A stretch of DNA of 64,000 nucleotides from CBDBFG01 sp965204765. GTDB lineage: Bacteria; Pseudomonadota; Alphaproteobacteria; Caedimonadales; UBA9215. The notes beneath the pieces are model-generated. The model did not search any database, was not told where the DNA came from, and saw only the letters and a list, made by a program, of their open reading frames with translations. Positions 56,089-64,000 of the stretch are shown piece by piece; the stretch's first letter is position 1, and each line of letters begins with the position of its first letter. The position numbers were made by a program, and so were the translations under genes. The stretch lies in NCBI GenBank assembly GCA_965204765.1, contig CBDBFG010000003.1, forward strand, positions 1-64,000. The letters run 5' to 3'.

Positions 56089-56937
56089 CTACATCGCCAG
56101 CAAAGATCGGATAAAATCAGGTGCACGAATAAATGTATATAAACCGTGCAGCACTTTCTCTCCTTCGGCAGGTACCACAGGCACAAATGTTATCGTTTGT
56201 CTTTCGCAATACTTTTGAGTTTTGGTAAATGATAATAACGGATCATGGGCAAACATAAAACAATAATATGCAACTGAATGCGGTAGATGTATTCTATCCA
56301 ATTGATCCATCGCATTATAGGCGGCCAACATCCACCCATTGGTAAATTTTTTATTAAAGATACATCGACCTTTACCTTGTGTAATAGCGCAAAAAACTTT
56401 AAGCCATTTTCCGGTACGCAACTTTATCATAGGTGATAGTAAAAAAACCTGTTTGATCCTGGCACTTAACATTGTCTGATAACGATGCAAATAATCCAAA
56501 ATAACAGTTCCACCCATCGAAAAACCCATTAATGCAACATCGCCGTCAGGATCATAGCTCATTATCTTTGGTAAGATATAAGCAAAATCGTTGCTATAGG
56601 TGGCAAAAGAGTCTATATGACATACTTCATTATCTGCTATGTCTCCATCAGAGTATCCATGCCCTCTCTGCTCTATAAACCAACATATTGCACCACGTTG
56701 TGCGATAGCATGAATAAATTTTTTATTTTTATCGTAGTGATGCGACATCCCATGCAAAAAAACTATTACCTTATTTTGCTCTTCTTCTTGTGCAGAAGTC
56801 ACTCGGTATATTCTTAATCTTGCCGCACTATCCTCATCACTTGTATCCCAATCAAAAGATTGCTGCACACAAGCATGAACAACCGCCACTACAAGATAGA
56901 AAGGTAAAATTAATATTCTAATAATGTTAAAATACAA
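56089..56937 (-). CDS. Exported alpha/beta hydrolase (lysophospholipase/monoacylglycerol lipase-like)
   Basis: The serine hydrolase fold is shown by the oxyanion HGMSHHYDKN, EQRGHGYSDG, the nucleophile elbow MGFSMGG (Ser at about residue 142) and a terminal His in KVLHGLYTF. The pattern resembles PldB/monoacylglycerol lipase. A TTG at 56937 is the only workable start and is followed by a hydrophobic stretch (IIRILILPFYLVVAVVHA), consistent with export. It may attack host or own lipids; this is inference. Neighbours are a kinase-fold gene and marC, all on the minus strand. Confidence 0.8.
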   Translation of the reverse strand: MYFNIIRILILPFYLVVAVVHACVQQSFDWDTSDEDSAARLRIYRVTSAQEEEQNKVIVFLHGMSHHYDKNKKFIHAIAQRGAICWFIEQRGHGYSDGDIADNEVCHIDSFATYSNDFAYILPKIMSYDPDGDVALMGFSMGGTVILDYLHRYQTMLSARIKQVFLLSPMIKLRTGKWLKVFCAITQGKGRCIFNKKFTNGWMLAAYNAMDQLDRIHLPHSVAYYCFMFAHDPLLSFTKTQKYCERQTITFVPVVPAEGEKVLHGLYTFIRAPDFIRSLLAM

Positions 56938-56972
56938 ATGTCCTACTACTCATACAATTAGCCAAGAAACCA

Positions 56973-57611
56973 TTACTTAACAATGAATAATGCCCCCAAC
57001 CCTTTAACTGCATGACTCATACCCATTGCTAATAAAATAAATGCAAATAATATAGTTAAAATTAATGCACCTGATTTTCCTAGTATTTTATCTATGCTAC
57101 TGGAATAAAAACAACATATAGCAACCATAGCACAAGTTACTATTAAACCAATTGCCGCTGCTGCGTACTCTAATAAATCAAACCTAAAATTATTTTCATT
57201 GATATAAGTCGAAAGAGTCAAAATCGTAGAAATAGCACCACCACCAATCGTTAAAGGTACTGTAAGAGGATAAACTATGGAGTGTTCCAAGCTATCTTCC
57301 GAAGAATCTTGTGGTTGATCATTGGATAACATTTTCCACCCTGAAACAAAAATTAATATACCACCAACTACTCTAACCTCGGCAATACTAATCCCAAAAA
57401 ATAACAACAATGGTTTACCAAGCAATAAAATAATTATACAAATCAAAGTAGAATAAAAAAACAAACTCCAAGATACTTGCTTATATTGCTCTTTATTATA
57501 ACTCTTATTAGCAAACATTGCGTTAAACGCAATCGCTATTAAAATTGGATTTAGAATTGGAATTATGTCCTTTAAGGTCATAGAAAACACATGTATAAAT
57601 TGCGCAGTCAT
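56973..57611 (-). CDS. MarC-family integral membrane protein
   Basis: The 212 residues form about six hydrophobic helices with the MarC motif YPLTVPLTIGGGAIS and the opening IIPILNPILIAIAF. MarC-family (NAAT) proteins have no firm general function; the name derives from a multiple antibiotic resistance locus, but resistance itself is not established. The middle loop is unusually acidic (QPQDSSEDSLEHS). An AGAGGAAAG site precedes ATG 57611. Confidence 0.88.
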   Translation of the reverse strand: MTAQFIHVFSMTLKDIIPILNPILIAIAFNAMFANKSYNKEQYKQVSWSLFFYSTLICIIILLLGKPLLLFFGISIAEVRVVGGILIFVSGWKMLSNDQPQDSSEDSLEHSIVYPLTVPLTIGGGAISTILTLSTYINENNFRFDLLEYAAAAIGLIVTCAMVAICCFYSSSIDKILGKSGALILTILFAFILLAMGMSHAVKGLGALFIVK

Positions 57612-57840
57612 TATTCTTTCCTCTTATCATGTTGCACTCAGATTGTACCGCATTAATAGAAGAATTACATTAAAAACTAGTGTTATTATGTTTGAACGTG
57701 AAACATAGCTACACTATAAAACGTTGAAATTGTGGCATAAGTATGTTTATTTATAGTGTTTTCGTTTGAATTAATACTAATTTGATCAATACGATTACAA
57801 ACACTATATATTGTATATATTACTGGAATAGGTTGAATAA

Positions 57841-58308
57841 ATGACAAAAGAATCTGGATCGTTTAACGAAAAACTCATAAGAAAACTAGCAAATATTCTC
57901 AATGAAACCGGCCTAACTGAAATTGAATACGAAAAAGAACAGTGCAGAATAAAAGTAGCCAAACAACAGCACCATCACAATGTTACATCCGTTCAACCTG
58001 TTGTCTCTACTGCAACCGAACAAAATGTAGTAAACCCATCACCCACTCCACAACCAACAACACAAAACAATCTTCATAACGCAATTAAAGCACCAATGGT
58101 GGGCAATATTTATCTATCCCCAGCACCAAATGAAAACAAGTTTGTGCAATTAGGTGATGCGGTTAAATCGGGCGATACCCTACTTATTATCGAATCAATG
58201 AAAGTAATGAATCAAATTAAGTCAGATAAAGATGGTATTGTAAAAGAAATTTTAGTCAATGATGCTGAGCCAGTAGAATTTGATCAACCATTAATAGTCA
58301 TTGAATAA
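57841..58308 (+). CDS. accB: Acetyl-CoA carboxylase biotin carboxyl carrier protein
   Basis: AccB carries the biotin that moves carboxyl groups in the first step of fatty acid synthesis. The 155 residues comprise an N-terminal helical part, a Pro/Thr/Gln-rich linker (about 50-80) and the biotinyl domain with the biotin lysine at 121 in ESMKVMNQI. The usual E-A-M-K-M is E-S-M-K-V here, still within family variation. accC follows after 30 bases. Confidence 0.94.
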   Translation: MTKESGSFNEKLIRKLANILNETGLTEIEYEKEQCRIKVAKQQHHHNVTSVQPVVSTATEQNVVNPSPTPQPTTQNNLHNAIKAPMVGNIYLSPAPNENKFVQLGDAVKSGDTLLIIESMKVMNQIKSDKDGIVKEILVNDAEPVEFDQPLIVIE

Positions 58309-58338
58309 GTAACAGGCTAATTTGCAAGAGATTAGAAT

Positions 58339-59688
58339 ATGATAAAAAAAGTACTAATAGCTAATAGGGGTGAAATCGCTCTGCGTATTCATCGTGCTTG
58401 TCATGAAATAGGAATCAAGACCGTTGCGATACATTCTACCGCTGATGCTAAATCTATGCATGTCAGACTAGCCGATGAAAGTGTATGTATCGGCCCACCT
58501 AACTCAAAAAATAGTTATCTTAATATGCAGGCTATCCTATCCGCAGCCAGCGTTTCTGGTGCGGACGCTATACATCCTGGTTACGGTTTTTTGTCAGAGA
58601 ATCCTGTATTTGCCAATATGGTCGAAGAACATGGTTTTATTTTTATTGGCCCATCTGCACAACACATGCAAATTATGGGTGATAAAATTACCGCAAAAAA
58701 CAAAATGATTGCACTAGGTATACCAGTAGTACCAGGATCAGATGGCTGTGTACAAAAAACCGATGATATCAACGAACTATGTGACAAGATAGGTTATCCT
58801 GTGTTGGTCAAAGCATCTGGTGGTGGTGGTGGTAAAGGTATGCAAATTGTACATACTCAAGACCAACTACCAAACGCTATTGCTATTGCCAAACAAGAAG
58901 CAGCAGCCAATTTTAATAACGATGAAGTGTTTATTGAAAAATTTTTGCAAAAGCCGCGACACATTGAAATACAAGTATTGGCAGATAATTTTGGCAATGT
59001 TATTCATCTTGGAGAACGAGACTGTTCATTACAACGCAGACATCAAAAAGTTTGGGAAGAAGCCCCAAGCCCAGTCATTACTACCGAACAAAGAAATAAA
59101 TTGGGTTCTCTGGTGGTAAGTGCCTGTCAAAAACTAGGTTATCGCGGTGCGGGTACGTTTGAATTTTTATACGAAGATGAACAATTCTTTTTTATTGAAA
59201 TGAACACTAGAATCCAAGTTGAACACCCGGTAACAGAAATGGTAACAGGAATAGACCTAGTACAAGAACAAATACGAATCGCCTGTGGCGAAAAATTACA
59301 TTATACCCAAAATGATATAAAACTAACAGGCCATGCTATTGAATGTCGGATCAATGCAGAGCACCCTGCTACTTTTGCCCCAAGCCCAGGTATGATCAAA
59401 GACTATCATACACCCGGGGGACCAGGGGTCAGAATAGATAGCGCCCTGTACAGTGGTTATACAATTTCACCACATTACGACAGCCTTATTGCTAAACTTA
59501 TCGTACTTGGTAATGATCGGCAAGAATGCCTGCGCAGGCTAGGTAGATCCCTTGAAGAATACGTCATAGACGGAATCAACACCATTATTCCATTGCACCA
59601 AAAACTAGCCAAAGAACAAGATATCATTAGCGGTGAATACGATATTCACTGGTTAGAAAATTATCTGGACAATGACCATACAGAATAA
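58339..59688 (+). CDS. accC: Acetyl-CoA carboxylase biotin carboxylase subunit
   Basis: AccC carboxylates biotin with ATP and bicarbonate. The 449 residues start MIKKVLIANRGEIALRIHRA and contain the ATP-grasp glycine-rich loop KASGGGGGKGMQIV, the RDCSLQRRHQKVWEEAPS block, EMNTRIQVEHPVTEMVTG and the closing RRLGRSLEEYVIDGI. Its 3' end overlaps the next gene by 17 bases. accA and accD are not in this window. Confidence 0.96.
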   Translation: MIKKVLIANRGEIALRIHRACHEIGIKTVAIHSTADAKSMHVRLADESVCIGPPNSKNSYLNMQAILSAASVSGADAIHPGYGFLSENPVFANMVEEHGFIFIGPSAQHMQIMGDKITAKNKMIALGIPVVPGSDGCVQKTDDINELCDKIGYPVLVKASGGGGGKGMQIVHTQDQLPNAIAIAKQEAAANFNNDEVFIEKFLQKPRHIEIQVLADNFGNVIHLGERDCSLQRRHQKVWEEAPSPVITTEQRNKLGSLVVSACQKLGYRGAGTFEFLYEDEQFFFIEMNTRIQVEHPVTEMVTGIDLVQEQIRIACGEKLHYTQNDIKLTGHAIECRINAEHPATFAPSPGMIKDYHTPGGPGVRIDSALYSGYTISPHYDSLIAKLIVLGNDRQECLRRLGRSLEEYVIDGINTIIPLHQKLAKEQDIISGEYDIHWLENYLDNDHTE

Positions 59689-60913
59689 ACAATTACTGCA
59701 CTCTAAGATACCTAAACGAAGTAATGCCATAGATTACTTACGTGGTGTAATGATTATGTTAGTAGTTCTGGATCATGCGATGCATGCTTATTCACCAAGT
59801 TTTAAAAATTTTTGGTTTATTCAGGATTTTGGCGGTAGCATAATCTTTGACATTTGGCATATGCATAATGATGCTATCATGATGATAATGTTATTTTTTA
59901 TCTCGGGAATGTTTGTCATACCATCACTGCACCGCCATGGACTTAAGCAATTTGCATATAATAAATTTATACGATTATGTATACCTTTTATCTTTGGTAT
60001 GGTACTAATAGTCCCACCGCAAAAATATGCTAAATACTTAATTAAAACCGAACACAATATTAGCTTACTAGATTATTGGCGTAACATATATTTCGTTGAC
60101 GACCTAGCAGCAAGCGGTTTTTGGTTTTTATACTATCTGGTGCTATTAACCATAATGTTGGTATTGCTACATTATTATATCCCATCGATAATAAATTTGT
60201 TCACACGATATGCTAATTTTATTATTAATCATCCTGGACAAGGAATCTGTAGTTTAATCGTACTATCATCTTGCACACTAATCATAAGTGATTTTCTATT
60301 GGGTGCGCATTGGTGGATAGGTGGATATAAAATATTCTATGTTAGAGGAGCAAGATTCGTACTAAAGGCGTTATTCTTTTTACTTGGTGCCGGATTTGCT
60401 ATAACCAAAGCACTCACCAATAATGAAGTACAACGTAGACTTGCGACAAAATGGCAACCCACATTAATGATATTCATTGTCGTATTAGCACTATATATCA
60501 CTTACTCTTTATATAACTTTTATGACGGAGCATATAATCTAGAAGTAAAAAGACATTTTTATTTTGGTGGTACTGTTGCTGATGTTTGGCCAATAATTAC
60601 TACTTATAGCCTACCTGTAATAATCAGGAATATTTTATTAGCCATGGTAATATGCTGTGGAATACTGGCTTATTTTTCTTGTTTTTACAGATTCTTTAAT
60701 CACAATATTACTATTTTACAGTCATTCGCAATATGCTCGTATGGTATTTTTATCTTTCACGAACCTGTTGTTACCACCATACAATATTGGTTTTATATGC
60801 AAGATATTCATGTCGGTATAAAATTTATCTGTACTGTATTGCCATCATTGTTTATTACATGGTACCTTGTGCACAAAATACGTACTCTGCCCCTTATTAG
60901 AAAGGTTTTATAA
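59672..60913 (+). CDS. Acyltransferase 3 family membrane protein
   Basis: A 413-residue integral membrane protein with about ten hydrophobic segments. The opening RSNAIDYLRGVMIMLVVLDHA matches acyltransferase 3 (OafA/OpgC-like), and a similar closing pattern is seen (SYGIFIFHEP). Members acylate sugars, glucans or O-antigen at the inner membrane; the substrate here is unknown. It is close to the glucan-succinylating OpgC branch by the WxMHND-like loop, but this is tentative. It overlaps accC by 17 bases and der follows 2 bases later. Confidence 0.82.
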   Translation: MTIQNKQLLHSKIPKRSNAIDYLRGVMIMLVVLDHAMHAYSPSFKNFWFIQDFGGSIIFDIWHMHNDAIMMIMLFFISGMFVIPSLHRHGLKQFAYNKFIRLCIPFIFGMVLIVPPQKYAKYLIKTEHNISLLDYWRNIYFVDDLAASGFWFLYYLVLLTIMLVLLHYYIPSIINLFTRYANFIINHPGQGICSLIVLSSCTLIISDFLLGAHWWIGGYKIFYVRGARFVLKALFFLLGAGFAITKALTNNEVQRRLATKWQPTLMIFIVVLALYITYSLYNFYDGAYNLEVKRHFYFGGTVADVWPIITTYSLPVIIRNILLAMVICCGILAYFSCFYRFFNHNITILQSFAICSYGIFIFHEPVVTTIQYWFYMQDIHVGIKFICTVLPSLFITWYLVHKIRTLPLIRKVL

Positions 60914-60915
60914 TA

Positions 60916-62268
60916 ATGAAAGTCGTAATTGTTGGCAGGCCAAATGTTGGTAAATCAACATTGTTTAACCGTTTGGTAGGAAAAAAAGCAGCCATAGTTG
61001 ATAATATTTCTGGTGTAACCAGAGATTGGAAAGCATTGCCTGCTAACATAGCCGATTTGCACTTTGAAATTATTGATACTGCAGGCTTACTGGGTTTCGA
61101 AGAAAAAACTTTATCCCAACAAATTGCTACACAAACCCATAATATTATCGAAATCGCGGATATTATCCTTTTTGTCATCGATGGTATTAGTGGCATCGTC
61201 AGCAGCGATATTACCCTGGCACGTGAAATAAACAAAAAACACGGTAATAAGGTTGTGTTACTGGCTAATAAATGCGAGAACCATAAAACTTTACATAATA
61301 TTCACGAATGCCACCGCTTAGGCATGGGTGATGCTATACCTGTTTCTGCTGAACATGGTACGGGTATGGATTTGTTATATAATACTTTAAAAGCAACACA
61401 AACAAGATTACAAATCACACCAATTGATACTGATAATGAAGACCTCAACCAGACAAAAGAGACCCTTGATATTGCAATAGTAGGTCGTCCTAATGCCGGC
61501 AAATCAACCTTAATCAATAAATTGATTAATGAGAATCGCTTATTAACCGGTGATACTCCTGGGGTTACCAGGGACTCTATTGCTATAAATTGGACATATA
61601 ATGAACGCAAGATTCGCTTAATAGATACCGCAGGCATGAGGAAAAAAGCCAAAATAGACCAAAGGCTGGAACGTTTATCGACCTCCGATACTATTAACTC
61701 AATCAAATATTCAGAAATTACTATTATTGTCGTAGATGCAACCATGCCTCTACAAAAACAAGATTTAACTATAGCTGAACATGTCATTAACGAAGGTAGA
61801 GGATTGGTGATAGCCGTCAATAAATCTGATCTAAAACACGGCAACTGGTTAGTGGAAATACATAAAGAACTGCACTATATCCTACCCCAGGTAAAAAACA
61901 TACCGTGCATTGCCATTTCCGCTATTCATAACAAAAACATTGATAAATTAATGCAAGCGGTATTTCAGATCGAAGAGTTATGGAACACCCGAATCTCAAC
62001 CTCGGTGTTAAATCAATGGCTGAATAATGTTATTAGCCATCACCCACCCCCTCTTGACAAAGGTAGCCGCATCAAAATAAAATACATGACACAAATCAAG
62101 ACCAGACCACCTACTTTTGTATTATTTATTTCGAAGCCGGCAAAATTGCTTGATTCATATCTACGATACTTATTAAATAAATTACGTGCTGACTTTGACT
62201 TGCCTGGTGTCCCCATAAGGTTGCAAACCAGAAAAGGAAAAAACCCATATGATACGCAGCAAAAATGA
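60916..62268 (+). CDS. der: Ribosome biogenesis GTPase Der
   Basis: Der (EngA) has two tandem GTPase domains needed for 50S assembly. The first P-loop is GRPNVGKST at residues 7-15 with DTAGL and NKCE; the second is GRPNAGKST near 193 with DTAGMRKKAK and NKSD. The C-terminal KH-like domain follows (RIKIKYMTQIKTRPPTFVLF). Length 450 is normal. Confidence 0.96.
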   Translation: MKVVIVGRPNVGKSTLFNRLVGKKAAIVDNISGVTRDWKALPANIADLHFEIIDTAGLLGFEEKTLSQQIATQTHNIIEIADIILFVIDGISGIVSSDITLAREINKKHGNKVVLLANKCENHKTLHNIHECHRLGMGDAIPVSAEHGTGMDLLYNTLKATQTRLQITPIDTDNEDLNQTKETLDIAIVGRPNAGKSTLINKLINENRLLTGDTPGVTRDSIAINWTYNERKIRLIDTAGMRKKAKIDQRLERLSTSDTINSIKYSEITIIVVDATMPLQKQDLTIAEHVINEGRGLVIAVNKSDLKHGNWLVEIHKELHYILPQVKNIPCIAISAIHNKNIDKLMQAVFQIEELWNTRISTSVLNQWLNNVISHHPPPLDKGSRIKIKYMTQIKTRPPTFVLFISKPAKLLDSYLRYLLNKLRADFDLPGVPIRLQTRKGKNPYDTQQK

Positions 62269-62372
62269 TCTGAGCTAGTGCACAATAGCGCTAAAGCAAT
62301 GTATTGCCACCATTAACTAATGATGACATGGCACACAAAAAGAAAAAATTACGAACAAGATTAGAGGATTAA

Positions 62373-63392
62373 ATGAAGTATAACATAGCAGTTGTTGGCG
62401 CAACGGGAAATGTCGGACGAGAAATCTTAACTATCCTAGAAGAGCGTGAATTACCAATTAATAATATTTATGCTTTGGCCTCGGAGCAATCAATTGGTAA
62501 AGAAGTATCCTTTGGTGATGATAGAACTTTGCGTATTGATGCCGTTAAATATTTTGATTTTACCAAAGCAGATATTGCATTTTTCTGTGCTGGATCAAAA
62601 GTTTCAGCCGAATACGCTCCTCAAGCCGCACAAGCAGGTACAATAGTAATCGACAAATCCTCGTACTTTAGAATGCATAAAGATGTAACGCTACTAGTAC
62701 CGGAAGTAAATGGGCATTTGTTGGAAAATAACTTAGCATCTAATATCATAGCTAGCCCTAATTGTGTAGCGATCCCTTTAAGTGCAGTTTTAGCGCCACT
62801 ACATGCTGAAAACCCCATTAAACGAGTAGTAGTGTCCACTTATCAATCGGTCTCTGGCGCGGGTAGAAAGGCCATGGATGAACTATTTAATCAAACCAAG
62901 AGTTCCTTTGTCCACCATGATAGTGACGCTAGCATAATGGCTAAAAAAATTGCCTTTAATGTTATACCTTGTATTGATACTGTGCAAGAATCAGGCTACA
63001 CCGGAGAAGAAGAAAAAATAATAGCCGAAGTACAAAAAATAATAGACCCAACAATCGCGATAACCACCACTTGCGTTCGTGTTCCCGTATTCATTGGGCA
63101 TTGTTTAGCAATCAATATAGAATTTAGCAACCAAATTACTCCCCAAGAAATAAGATCTAGTTATAATATAGAACACGGAGTGGTAGTACTGGATAAACCA
63201 GAACAAGAACTATACATTACACCAGAAGAAATAGCTGGTGAGGATATAGTAGCTGTCAGCCGTATCAGGCAAGACAAATCAACTAAGAATGGAATAGCAA
63301 TGTGGGCTGCATGCGATAACCTACGCAAAGGAGCAGCTTTAAATGCTGTACAAATTGCAGAAAAGATTATTGCTAGTAACAGGAATAATTAA
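62373..63392 (+). CDS. asd: Aspartate-semialdehyde dehydrogenase
   Basis: Asd reduces aspartyl phosphate to the semialdehyde that feeds the diaminopimelate, lysine, threonine and methionine pathways. NADP binding GATGNVGREIL is at residues 9-19, the active Cys is in ASPNCVAIPLS, VSGAGRKAMDEL follows, and the His region RVPVFIGHCLAINIE is present. Its retention points to peptidoglycan precursor (DAP) synthesis. It is 339 residues long with an AGAGGA site before ATG 62373. Confidence 0.96.
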   Translation: MKYNIAVVGATGNVGREILTILEERELPINNIYALASEQSIGKEVSFGDDRTLRIDAVKYFDFTKADIAFFCAGSKVSAEYAPQAAQAGTIVIDKSSYFRMHKDVTLLVPEVNGHLLENNLASNIIASPNCVAIPLSAVLAPLHAENPIKRVVVSTYQSVSGAGRKAMDELFNQTKSSFVHHDSDASIMAKKIAFNVIPCIDTVQESGYTGEEEKIIAEVQKIIDPTIAITTTCVRVPVFIGHCLAINIEFSNQITPQEIRSSYNIEHGVVVLDKPEQELYITPEEIAGEDIVAVSRIRQDKSTKNGIAMWAACDNLRKGAALNAVQIAEKIIASNRNN

Positions 63393-63471
63393 ATTTTATT
63401 GTTATCTATCATGGACGATATGCTACACTTTGATAATACACATTAAACGGAACATAAAGGTTGGGATAATT

Positions 63472-64000
63472 ATGGCAGTATCATCTTTATTATTAGATAC
63501 AGCACCACGTAGCGAAACGGTCAGCAAAGAAATAGCCAATAATGTATTATACCTTCCAATTGCTCATGAGAAAATAACCAGCATTCCAATCAAGGAAAAT
63601 TCTGAAAAACTAGCTGATTTGAAGCAAATCAATAATGACAGGATCATACCACTGGAAACATTTGACTCAAAGTACGCCACATATGACGGAGCTTCAAAAA
63701 TTCGCCTGGGAGTGTTGCAATGCTTGCTTAAGATGCTCAACATACTACCAAATGATATCGGCATTGCCTATTTTGAAGGATTTCGTCCAATAGAACAGCA
63801 AAAAGAGTATTTTGATAAAAAATTTCAAGAAAATCTAGCAATAATGCATGATAAACCCGCGGCTTACCTTGAAACTACTAAGTCTGTTTCCCCGTTTATC
63901 AATAATATTCCACCACATTGCACTGGTGCCGCAATAGATATGACTTTATTTCGGATCGTAAATGGTAAAAAACAACTGTTAGACATGGGGAAATTTGATA
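63472..64000 (+). CDS. D-Ala-D-Ala dipeptidase, VanX/DdpX-like (runs off the right edge)
   Basis: Reading from ATG 63472 gives 176 residues with no stop before the edge. The peptidase M15D signature is present: EGFRPIEQQKEYFDKKF, then PPHCTGAAIDMTLF (the first zinc ligands H-x6-D) and the LLDMGKFD stretch that matches the L-D-L-G-x-x-F-D of VanX. The second catalytic Glu and His lie beyond the window. No signal peptide is visible, so it may act in the cytoplasm on D-Ala-D-Ala released by cell-wall recycling, as E. coli DdpX does. Antibiotic resistance cannot be inferred from this gene alone. Confidence 0.85.
   Translation, partial: MAVSSLLLDTAPRSETVSKEIANNVLYLPIAHEKITSIPIKENSEKLADLKQINNDRIIPLETFDSKYATYDGASKIRLGVLQCLLKMLNILPNDIGIAYFEGFRPIEQQKEYFDKKFQENLAIMHDKPAAYLETTKSVSPFINNIPPHCTGAAIDMTLFRIVNGKKQLLDMGKFD

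Noticed and set aside
1..64000. CRISPR arrays, rRNA genes, tmRNA, RNase P RNA and phage genes.
   Set aside because: No regularly spaced repeats, rRNA-like conserved stretches or phage structural genes were seen on reading both strands; short RNAs with weak primary signatures could still be missed.

Overview
The window is AT-rich, densely packed bacterial DNA. The gene set suggests a host-associated alphaproteobacterium of Rickettsiales type. Supporting points are the NtrY-NtrX pair, an NDUFS6-like zinc-finger gene abutting nuoA, a type 2 ferredoxin-NADP reductase, the lipA-ratA pair, the secG-pyrG-kdsA-eno order, hdaA, an AmpG-type permease and several Sec-exported proteins of unknown function. 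The cell makes an LPS-type outer membrane (lpxC, kdsA, bamD) and probably peptidoglycan (asd, ampG, a VanX-like dipeptidase). Genus cannot be fixed from the sequence alone.

Layout. 1-3.1 kb (minus): recN start, a twice-frameshifted bamD and acetoacetyl-CoA synthetase. 3.1-8.3 kb (plus): CCA-adding enzyme, lpxC, prfB with its +1 recoding site, and a large secreted acidic protein. 8.5-18.1 kb: ampG, a zinc-finger gene and nuoABCDEFGHI; nuoJ-N are not here. 18.5-20.7 kb: radC and clpX. 21.3-23.8 kb (minus): a secreted protein, ratA/COQ10-like and lipA. 24-28.3 kb: an MFS permease, ferredoxin-NADP reductase, a secreted OTU-like cysteine protease candidate and a small secreted protein. 28.5-37.2 kb (minus): recG, eno, kdsA, pyrG, secG, ppiD-like. 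37.4-40.8 kb: tatD, mutS. 41-45.7 kb (minus): pgsA, uvrC, rpiB, tRNA-Asp, ftsZ.

45.9-50.3 kb is the accessory island. It holds a small secreted protein, a decayed Tn3-family transposon (transposase N-terminal fragment, resolvase pseudogene, inverted repeats), and a group II intron lying antisense inside the 5' end of a divergent cis-prenyltransferase gene. The two halves of that gene rejoin in frame when the intron is removed in silico.

50.3-64 kb: ntrX-ntrY (minus), hdaA, a kinase-fold protein and an alpha/beta hydrolase that both begin with hydrophobic export-like segments, marC, then accB-accC-acyltransferase-der, asd, and a VanX-like dipeptidase cut by the window edge.

The most notable material is (1) a set of Sec-exported proteins (6.7, 21.3 and 26.5 kb) that appear to share a domain, one of them carrying an OTU-type Cys/His signature and so a candidate host-directed deubiquitinase; (2) the antisense intron that splits the prenyltransferase gene and supplies its present start codon; and (3) bamD, normally essential, read through two compensating frameshifts.
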